Shown here piece after piece: positions 57,687 to 64,000 of a stretch of DNA of 64,000 bases. Made by a program: the position numbers and the translations under genes. Numbering within the stretch: the first letter of the stretch is position 1; every line of letters begins with the position of its first letter. The notes beneath the pieces are model-generated. The model saw nothing but the letters and a program-made list of their open reading frames with translations. It did not search any database and was not told where the DNA came from. The stretch is from Flavobacterium cheniae. GTDB taxonomy: Bacteria > Bacteroidota > Bacteroidia > Flavobacteriales > Flavobacteriaceae. The stretch is from assembly GCF_004363695.1 (NCBI RefSeq), contig NZ_SNZC01000001.1:680431-744430 (forward strand), given 5' to 3'.

Positions 57687-58754
57687 ATGGATTCATCAAA
57701 AAAACACTTTCATACATTAGATGCTTTACGCTTTTTTTCATTTCTAATTGTTTTTTTTCATCATATACCTGTTCCAGAAAATTCTTGGTTTTCAGTATTT
57801 TCAAAAAGCGGTGATGTTGGGGTTTCCTTCTTTTTTGTTTTAAGTGGTTTTCTCATATCGTACATTTTAATTTTTGAGAAAAAAGCAAATAAAACCATCA
57901 ATCTGAAAAATTTTCTCGCCAAAAGAATTTTAAAAATTTGGCCTTTGTTTTACGCAATGTTACTATTCGCTTTTTTAACTCCTTTTATCTTAAAACAATT
58001 GCAGCTATCATTTTCAAATGAAGGTTACGAACCAAATTGGTTACTATCGGTACTTTTCTTAGAAAATTACAATATGATGTTGACCAACAATTTTCCAAAT
58101 GTTTCTCCATTACGAGTTATGTGGTCATTGTGTATTGAGGAACACTTTTATATTATTTGGGGATTTTTATTTAGCATCATTCCGTTAAATAAAATTAAGT
58201 ATTTAATTATCATTTCGATAGTTCTAGCAAGTGTTTGCAGACTTTTCTATTCTTATTTTAATTTACCTTTTTTAGACGTATTTACTAATATTGATTATTT
58301 TGCTTTTGGCGCAATTCCAGCTTATATCTTAAGCTTTAAAAAGGAACAATTAATCACAATTGAAAAGCTGTCTTATTCGTTTAAAATAGGAATATGTTTA
58401 CTTACAATTGTTGCTATTTTTGGATTATCTAATTTGAATTTTGAATGGCTTAAATTTGAAAAACCTATCATTTATGGAATTTTATTTGCTACAATATTGT
58501 CATTTGTAATTACAGAACAAAATTCTCTAAAAATAAAAGATACATTATGGATTAGTAAATTAGGAATATATACATACGGTCTCTATTTGTATCATACTAT
58601 AATCATAAACTTATTTATAAAACTTAATAAAACATTAGAGCTCAACTGGTTTTTGATTTCAGTAATAAGTTTTACGCTAACCGTATTAGTAAGTTTTTTG
58701 TCTTATCATCTATTTGAAAAACAATTTTTAAAACTTAAAACCTATTTTAATTAA
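57687..58754 (+). CDS. acyltransferase 3 family membrane protein (OafA/YrhL type)
   Basis: A 355-residue integral membrane protein with about ten hydrophobic segments. It starts with the family signature LDALRFFSFLIVFFHHI (Arg and His near residues 12-24) and shows GVSFFFVLSGFLISYIL near 45-60, then MWSLCIEEHFYIIWGFLFSI near 140-160. Such enzymes O-acetylate or otherwise acylate surface polysaccharides, antibiotics or lipids. The substrate is unknown and no polysaccharide genes adjoin. Confidence 0.9.
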   Translation: MDSSKKHFHTLDALRFFSFLIVFFHHIPVPENSWFSVFSKSGDVGVSFFFVLSGFLISYILIFEKKANKTINLKNFLAKRILKIWPLFYAMLLFAFLTPFILKQLQLSFSNEGYEPNWLLSVLFLENYNMMLTNNFPNVSPLRVMWSLCIEEHFYIIWGFLFSIIPLNKIKYLIIISIVLASVCRLFYSYFNLPFLDVFTNIDYFAFGAIPAYILSFKKEQLITIEKLSYSFKIGICLLTIVAIFGLSNLNFEWLKFEKPIIYGILFATILSFVITEQNSLKIKDTLWISKLGIYTYGLYLYHTIIINLFIKLNKTLELNWFLISVISFTLTVLVSFLSYHLFEKQFLKLKTYFN

Positions 58755-58774
58755 AGTCGTTTAATAATATAAAA

Positions 58775-58804
58775 AAAATGCCTCAAATCTCTTTGAGGCA
58801 TTTT
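58775..58804. terminator. bidirectional terminator
   Basis: Perfect stem AAAATGCCTCAAA / TTTGAGGCATTTT with a 4-nt loop, between the acyltransferase and the small minus-strand gene. Confidence 0.85.
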
Positions 58805-58806
58805 CC

Positions 58807-58950
58807 TTAATTAGCAATAATTTCAAAAGTTGATTTGCCCACCTTATGTATACTCAAAGCTTTTGAATAGTTGAGTAAAAACGAAATCGTTTCTTTTTTA
58901 GGTAACATTTTTTGAGTTGCTAATTTTTTCTTAGAGTAAAGTTTTGCCAT
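58807..58950 (-). CDS. 47-residue conserved-looking small protein
   Basis: A short ORF encoding MAKLYSKKKLATQKMLPKKE then TISFLLNYSKALSIHKVGKS and TFEIIAN. It is basic at the N terminus with an amphipathic helix. I believe similar short proteins (pattern PKKETISFLLNYSKAL) occur in other Flavobacteriaceae near the ECF sigma gene, but this is from memory. It lies 51 bp downstream of the sigma gene on the same strand and ends at a terminator, which supports it being real. Confidence 0.65.
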   Translation of the reverse strand: MAKLYSKKKLATQKMLPKKETISFLLNYSKALSIHKVGKSTFEIIAN

Positions 58951-59001
58951 TTATTATGATTTGGTTTATAAATCTATAACGACATTATTTTACTTTTAGT
59001 A

Positions 59002-59586
59002 TTAGTTAGTCAAAATAATTTGATTTTTTTCGATAATTTTTCTCAAGTTTAATAATGCATAACGCATTCTTCCTAGTGCGGTATTTATGCTAACACCCGT
59101 TAAATCAGCTATTTCTTTAAAACTTAAGTCTTGATACATACGCATAACTAAAACTTCTTTTTGATCTGCAGGAAGTTCTTCTAAGAGTTTTGCTAAATCC
59201 GATTCTACTTGAGCTGTAATAATTTGTCCTTCAATATTCAAACTGTTATCAGTCATATAGTTGAAGATAGAATATTCTTCCGTTTCACGTTGAAAAGGCA
59301 TTTTCTTTGCTTTTCTGAAATGGTCTACTACCAAGTTGTGAGCAATACGCATTACCCAAGGCAAGAATTTCCCTTCTTCGTTATACGAACTTGTCTTCAA
59401 AGTTTTAATGACCTTAATAAAAGTATCCTGAAAAATATCATCTGATAAATCCCTATCACCAATTTTAGAATAAATAAATCCGTAGATTTTAGATTGATGT
59501 CTGTTAATTAATAAAGCTAAAGCAGATTCATCTCCGCTTATATAATTCTTTACCAACACCGCATCTGGAAGTACAAGATTAGCCAT
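59002..59586 (-). CDS. ECF-type RNA polymerase sigma factor
   Basis: A 194-residue sigma-70 family protein with region 2 (INRHQSKIYGFIYSKIGDRDLSDDIFQDTFIKVIKTL, about 23-60, including the core-binding and -10 recognition parts) and region 4 (LPADQKEVLVMRMYQDLSFKEIADLTGVSINTALGRMRYALLNLRK, about 138-184). No anti-sigma gene is adjacent; this resembles the stand-alone conserved sigma of Flavobacteriaceae rather than the FecI type. The upstream gap 59587-59831 holds no gene that I can see. Confidence 0.9.
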   Translation of the reverse strand: MANLVLPDAVLVKNYISGDESALALLINRHQSKIYGFIYSKIGDRDLSDDIFQDTFIKVIKTLKTSSYNEEGKFLPWVMRIAHNLVVDHFRKAKKMPFQRETEEYSIFNYMTDNSLNIEGQIITAQVESDLAKLLEELPADQKEVLVMRMYQDLSFKEIADLTGVSINTALGRMRYALLNLRKIIEKNQIILTN

Positions 59587-59831
59587 AACAATACCTTTTA
59601 GTTAATTAAAGTTCGGAGTCTAAAAAGTAATTGTTTGTTATAGGCAAATGATTTATTGAGATTAATAAACCAAATTTAACATAAAATTTAATTAAAAAAC
59701 AAATTTGAACTAAAAATTTAACATTTTGAATGCAATAAAAAAACGAAACTCATGTAATTATTAAAGAATAAAAAGGATTTCGAAGTAAATAAGATAAAAT
59801 TCTTTGTCTGTTCTATCCGAGGAAATTAGTT

Positions 59832-61529
59832 TTAATGCTTAATAATCTTTTTGTTAGTTTTTTTAGTACCTGAATAAAGAGTGAGAATATAAATCCCTTT
59901 GGATAAATTTGAAATATCAACTTGATTCGTATTAAATTGGGTTTCTAAAACTTTACTACCTATTAGTGAATATATTTCAATCTTATCAATCGGATTTTCG
60001 GAGGTTATTAATAAAACATCATGAATTGGATTATTGAAAGTAAAATTATTAAAATCATTACTAACGGGTTGACTTAATGTACAATTATTTCCTACAACAT
60101 AGGGAATATATTGTGTAACTGACATTCCGTTTGCAAAAGCAAATTTTACTGCATAATTAATTGTACTACCAATAGTTTGCCCCGTAATTGTATGTGTAAA
60201 AATTCTACCTGAAACATTTGTCATAGGTGTTTCTGCAAAAGGTGCAGCACGCCATAAATAAGCAAATAATCCAACTTTGTCTGTATCTAACAATTCAAAA
60301 GTTATTTTTACTGAATTACCAATGGTTTCAAAAGAATAATTATATCCCAATGAAAAAGTTCCTTGAGAAGCAATATTACTTGTGCCGTTACAACCTACAA
60401 AGCCAAGTGTTGTTGCATTCAAAATAATGCCATTGTTTGAAGCATTATTTCCGGATGCGTCTAAGGCTGTTACTGAAAAAGTGTAATTTGTATTTGGATT
60501 TAAGTTAGGAACAATAACTGATTTTTGAACTCCAGAAGTACCAAAAGTAGATATCGAGCTACTTCCATAAGTAATATTATAATTAACCGTGCCCGAATTG
60601 TCAATAGCATTTAATAAAAGTTCAATTGAGGAACTCGTAATATTACCAACAGAAGCCGAAAAATTAGTTGGAATTTGAGTATCCACTTGTACATTTTGAT
60701 AAACTCTTACATAATCAATCTCCATAGCAGCTTGCGAAAAATTACTTGGAATAGTTCCTGCAACACCTCCCATAGCAATGTTTAATAGCAAATATTGATC
60801 GGCAATAAAAGGCCAAGTAGAAGCATTTTTTACTGCTGGATTATACGTATAAAATGCAACTCCATCAAGCAAAAACGTAATTTGGTTAGGAGACCAATTC
60901 ATAGAATAAACATGAAAATCGTTACCTAGATTATTAGCTATCGTTCCACCATGATTTACTGTGTTTCCAAAAGAAGATGGAGTATGTAAGGCACTTTGTA
61001 CATATCCAGAAGGTTGCCATGGCGTAATTCCATGTTCCATAATATCAATTTCACCACAAGCTGGCCAAGAGGTTGTACCATTAGTAGCTGAAAAAAAAGC
61101 TCCTGGTTCGATAATATTTTTTCCCAACAACCATAATGCAGGCCATGTACCTTGATTGGTAGGTATTTTTGCACGAATATCAACTCTACCATAAGTAAAA
61201 GCAAATTTTGAATTTAACCGTGCTGAAGTATATTGCTTAGTATAGCCTTGATTAGTATAAACTTCTTTTTTTGCTACAATTTTAAGTACACCATTTTCTA
61301 CAAAAGAATTGGCCAACTCATTCGTATAATGCTGTTCTTCACCATTATACCAATTGCCACCAGATGGTATTTGTGTTTGATGATGCCATTTTGAAGCATT
61401 TATTACTCCGTTATTTTCAAATTCATCCGACCAAACCAAGTCGTTGTATCCTACATCAACTTGAGAATTAACAACTTGAAAATTCAAAAGGCATAATAAA
61501 AATCCAACTATTTTAAGAAAATTTTGCAC
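59832..61529 (-). CDS. secreted GH16 beta-glucanase with T9SS sorting domain
   Basis: A 565-residue secreted enzyme. Order: signal peptide (about 1-22), GH16 catalytic domain (about 30-280) with active site GEIDIMEHG near 158-166 (E-x-D-x-x-E intact), fibronectin-III-like domain (about 285-375), a further beta domain (about 378-480) and a type IX secretion sorting domain (about 495-565, ending KGIYILTLYSGTKKTNKKIIKH). The probable substrate is laminarin (beta-1,3-glucan). The start is GTG at 61529. It lies 9 bp after the GH17 gene. Confidence 0.93.
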   Translation of the reverse strand: MQNFLKIVGFLLCLLNFQVVNSQVDVGYNDLVWSDEFENNGVINASKWHHQTQIPSGGNWYNGEEQHYTNELANSFVENGVLKIVAKKEVYTNQGYTKQYTSARLNSKFAFTYGRVDIRAKIPTNQGTWPALWLLGKNIIEPGAFFSATNGTTSWPACGEIDIMEHGITPWQPSGYVQSALHTPSSFGNTVNHGGTIANNLGNDFHVYSMNWSPNQITFLLDGVAFYTYNPAVKNASTWPFIADQYLLLNIAMGGVAGTIPSNFSQAAMEIDYVRVYQNVQVDTQIPTNFSASVGNITSSSIELLLNAIDNSGTVNYNITYGSSSISTFGTSGVQKSVIVPNLNPNTNYTFSVTALDASGNNASNNGIILNATTLGFVGCNGTSNIASQGTFSLGYNYSFETIGNSVKITFELLDTDKVGLFAYLWRAAPFAETPMTNVSGRIFTHTITGQTIGSTINYAVKFAFANGMSVTQYIPYVVGNNCTLSQPVSNDFNNFTFNNPIHDVLLITSENPIDKIEIYSLIGSKVLETQFNTNQVDISNLSKGIYILTLYSGTKKTNKKIIKH

Positions 61530-61538
61530 TGTATATAA

Positions 61539-62459
61539 TTAAAATTTTAGTTTTTCATTTTTATCCCAAATACCCCAGTGAGCACCCACTTCACCTTCAG
61601 GACCTACTTTCCAAGATTCGTCAAATGAAGAAAAGTAGAAAATTTCGATATTTTCATCTGCAGACCAAAGTTGGGAATTGATAAAATACTTCATTGCATT
61701 TTCAGCCGAAGGATGCGAATCTTTGAAACTTTCCCCTTGACTTGGCCAACCTGTTTCGGTAATGATAACTTGTTTACCGTTAGCCACACTTTTAGCTTGA
61801 TGGTACATACTTTTCATGTGAGACAACGCATATTCTTGATTTGTTCCTTCCCAATACGGATAACAATTGGTTAAAATAACATCGCAAGCTTCGGTAATTC
61901 TTGGTTTGATAGTAAACTCGTAATACGCATCTACATAACCTACTGGAATATGAGACGGAATTTCTTTTCGTACTTTATGAATAAAAGATAAAAGTTCGTC
62001 TTCAGTTAAATCTTTACGATACATTACTTCATTACCCACAGCAGCAATATCGACAAAGCCTTCTTTTGCTAACTGAATTAAAGCTTCGATTTCTTTTTCG
62101 TTCTTTTCAGCATCGTCACCTAACCAAGCTCCTACGAGTGTTTTCATTCCTAACTCACGAGCAATTTTAGGAATAAATTCGTTTCCTTCAATGCAAGAAA
62201 ACGAACGAACCCATTTTGTGTAAGGTGCCATGATTTCAAGCCTTCTTCGTACTTGTTCCTCAGAAATAGTATCACCTGGTTTTTGACCGTCTTCATACAT
62301 GCTAAAGCAAAGTCCGTGCATGCCACTTTGCAAAACTTGTGAATATAAAAGTGTGATATCTTCTGGAGATTTTGTTGAAAAATCCAATCCGTTTTTGAAA
62401 TCAGCAGTTGAAGAATCAAATTTTTTAGAATACTGAATATAATCGGTTCTGAATGACAT
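61539..62459 (-). CDS. GH17 beta-1,3-glucanase-type glycosidase
   Basis: A 306-residue GH17 TIM-barrel enzyme. The acid/base Glu is in AAVGNEVMYR near residue 145 and the nucleophile Glu in VIITETGWPSQG near 236, both intact. No signal peptide is seen, so it may act on imported oligosaccharides in the cytoplasm or be exported by other means. It lies between the transporter and the GH16 gene, in a laminarin-utilisation order. Confidence 0.9.
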   Translation of the reverse strand: MSFRTDYIQYSKKFDSSTADFKNGLDFSTKSPEDITLLYSQVLQSGMHGLCFSMYEDGQKPGDTISEEQVRRRLEIMAPYTKWVRSFSCIEGNEFIPKIARELGMKTLVGAWLGDDAEKNEKEIEALIQLAKEGFVDIAAVGNEVMYRKDLTEDELLSFIHKVRKEIPSHIPVGYVDAYYEFTIKPRITEACDVILTNCYPYWEGTNQEYALSHMKSMYHQAKSVANGKQVIITETGWPSQGESFKDSHPSAENAMKYFINSQLWSADENIEIFYFSSFDESWKVGPEGEVGAHWGIWDKNEKLKF

Positions 62460-62503
62460 AATTGTATTTATTATTAGTAAATGCTGTGTTGTTTTTAATT
62501 GAC

Positions 62504-64000
62504 TTAATTTACTATCTTTTTCTCTATTCGTTTTTTCTCTAATTCTCTTTTAACTTCAGCAACTTTATCTTCATTAAGATCATAATTCCACATTACCCAA
62601 ACAGCCAAAGCTGCCGTTAAACAAGGAATAATAATATCAGCAATTCGCAATTGATTCATTGTTTCAAAAGATTGTGTTGTGTTACCTGCATCAAAACCTA
62701 CCATCGACAAAACTAAACCTCCTAAGGCCAATGCAATTGATTGACCAATTTTAACCATCCACCAATAGATTGCTCCAAAAGTACCTTCTCTTCTAGGTAA
62801 TCCATTTCTAAGCTCATCTAAATCACACACATCGGCAGTCATACTCATCATTAAGGTGAACAATCCACCTAAACCAAATGCCATAAATGGAATGGGTAAC
62901 AATAAAATTAATGGCATTTCAATAGAAAATTTTACGACGCCAATTTGTAAAACAACATCATTAAAAAGTACAGCAGTATTTTCATCAACGACCACAAAAC
63001 CCCACCATTTTAAAGCATAACCAAAAATTGATAATATTGTTGAAATGATAAAGGCGTTTCGTTTACCATATTTATTAGCTAACCATGAAACTATTGGAAT
63101 AATTAAAACGGCAGTTAAGAATGCTCCTAAAATAGAAAATATTGCTGGAACAGTACCTGCCATTTCATAACTGCCATTATACATATAAAAAACAATAATG
63201 AAGTAGCTAAACGAAGCCACCATTTGAAAGCCGTTAAATACTAAAAAAGTAGCCCCACACAAACGCATGAAAGGATTATTTTTAGTCATGTTTTTCATAG
63301 TATCCCACAAAATTTTCATGTTTTTTGTTAAATCTTTAAATGTTAAATTGGCTTTACTATCTGCGTCAGAAACATCCATTTCTTTACAAAATATAGCAGG
63401 CATAATTCCAAAAAACAGACAAGCAAACCCAACAAAAATTGACAAAGTTCTAACTCCATCTGCCTGATTATCAAATAAATCTTTATTAGCAATTAACACC
63501 CAAAACAAAGGCACAATCATCCAAGATATTTGCCCAACACTATTTGCAATGCCCATTAATCTAGTTCGTTCTTTTGTATCAGTAGTCATTTCATAACCCA
63601 TTCCAATTAATGGTGTTGAAAAAACAGTATTGGCAAAAATGAATAAAATGGAGAACAATAGAAAATACCAAAAATTGTAAGTTGCACCATTGTCTTCCCA
63701 CATTTGCCATTGCACTACAAACAAAATAGAAGCTAAAATAGCACCCGAAAATATATAAGGTCTTCTTCTTCCCCATTTAGAAGTAGTATTATCTGAAACA
63801 AAACCCATAATTGGATCTGAAAGCGCATCAAAAAAACGTGGAATTGCTGACAATAATCCAGCAATTGCGGGTTCTATACCAAATGCTGTAATTAAGAAAA
63901 ATGAAAATACACCAAGTGCACCAGGTAATAAATTATTAACCAAATGTCCTGCGCCAAAAGCCGCTTTTTGCACTAATGGAACTCTTTCTCTTGAACTTTC
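62504..64000 (-). CDS. MFS/GPH sugar transporter (5' end beyond window)
   Basis: A membrane transporter with about twelve helices. The signature near the first cytoplasmic loop, DPIMGFVSDNTTSKWGRRRPYIFSGAILASI, and MSMTADVCDLDELRNGLPRREGTFGAIYWWMVKIGQSIAL fit glycoside/sugar symporters of the SLC45/GPH type. The frame stays open to base 64000 (residues ESSRERVPL precede the apparent GTG), so the true start is outside. It probably imports glucan oligosaccharides made by the GH16 enzyme for hydrolysis by GH17. Confidence 0.88.
   Translation of the reverse strand, partial: ESSRERVPLVQKAAFGAGHLVNNLLPGALGVFSFFLITAFGIEPAIAGLLSAIPRFFDALSDPIMGFVSDNTTSKWGRRRPYIFSGAILASILFVVQWQMWEDNGATYNFWYFLLFSILFIFANTVFSTPLIGMGYEMTTDTKERTRLMGIANSVGQISWMIVPLFWVLIANKDLFDNQADGVRTLSIFVGFACLFFGIMPAIFCKEMDVSDADSKANLTFKDLTKNMKILWDTMKNMTKNNPFMRLCGATFLVFNGFQMVASFSYFIIVFYMYNGSYEMAGTVPAIFSILGAFLTAVLIIPIVSWLANKYGKRNAFIISTILSIFGYALKWWGFVVVDENTAVLFNDVVLQIGVVKFSIEMPLILLLPIPFMAFGLGGLFTLMMSMTADVCDLDELRNGLPRREGTFGAIYWWMVKIGQSIALALGGLVLSMVGFDAGNTTQSFETMNQLRIADIIIPCLTAALAVWVMWNYDLNEDKVAEVKRELEKKRIEKKIVN

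Noticed and set aside
60956..61204. Open frames inside the GH16 gene on both strands
   Set aside because: They are shadows of a well-supported glycosidase gene; the translations are low in information.

Overview
This is an A+T-rich chromosomal stretch from a member of the Bacteroidota, most likely family Flavobacteriaceae (Flavobacterium or a close relative). The evidence is a PorX-type type IX secretion (T9SS) regulator at the left edge, a T9SS sorting domain on a secreted glucanase, Bacteroidota-style promoters (TTG-N19-TAnnTTTG), long-form NusB, DUF3276/PUR, YtxJ, and the gene order ftsK-lolA-lptF/G-ribB. Protein names come from motifs and family resemblance read by eye; no database search was run.

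Layout. 1-4.9 kb: porX end, tsaE, alanine dehydrogenase, a DUF4258 protein, tRNA-Val, pepT and a DUF1801/YdeI-like gene. 4.9-7.8 kb (minus): nusB-DUF1573-yajC and a leucine-type dehydrogenase. 8-15 kb: ABC exporter, PUR protein, CsaA, DUF2892, rhodanese, thioredoxin, hemN and a large outer-membrane protein. 15-17.5 kb: DEAD-box helicase, then a small GIY-YIG endonuclease gene embedded in about 88-89-bp hairpin repeats. 17.5-29.2 kb: BatA-like protein, a dihydroorotase-like protein lacking metal ligands, esterase, fasciclin protein, tpx, dgkA, ftsK, lolA, lptF/G, ribB.

29.3-38.9 kb (minus): a defence-type island of five consecutive, nearly abutting genes: cytosine-5 DNA methyltransferase, MORC/MutL-like GHKL ATPase, Z1 helicase-like ATPase, PD-(D/E)XK protein and AIPR protein. 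A truncated HNH-type gene directly follows, and it is joined to the tail of an unrelated endonuclease/exonuclease/phosphatase gene, which suggests a deletion or integration scar. 39-40 kb: tRNA-Ser and a roughly 190-bp tandem duplication.

40.4-43.9 kb: an NAD-salvage operon (NrtR-like Nudix regulator, PRPP-synthetase-like protein, HAD protein, nicotinamide phosphoribosyltransferase) with two helically phased operator-like repeats at its promoter. 43.9-48.2 kb: lipoprotein, TPR histidine kinase, response regulator and a small Cys-rich protein. A TACGGA-TT-TCCGTA palindrome sits at identical spacing from the promoters of the two flanking genes. 48-59.6 kb: ytxJ, selO, yaaA, HMA protein, paired YeeE/YedE transporters, kdsA, prxQ, nth, an acyltransferase, small ORFs and an ECF sigma factor. 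59.8-64 kb (minus): GH16, GH17 and a sugar transporter, a laminarin-type beta-glucan utilisation cluster that continues past the right edge.

Most interesting points: the GIY-YIG gene with its structured repeat family; the methyltransferase/MORC/Z1/REase/AIPR island with its scar; the Prs-like + NAMPT pair under an ADP-ribose-type regulator; and three promoters in which a palindrome replaces the -33 element at exactly the same distance (29.5 bp) from the -7 element.
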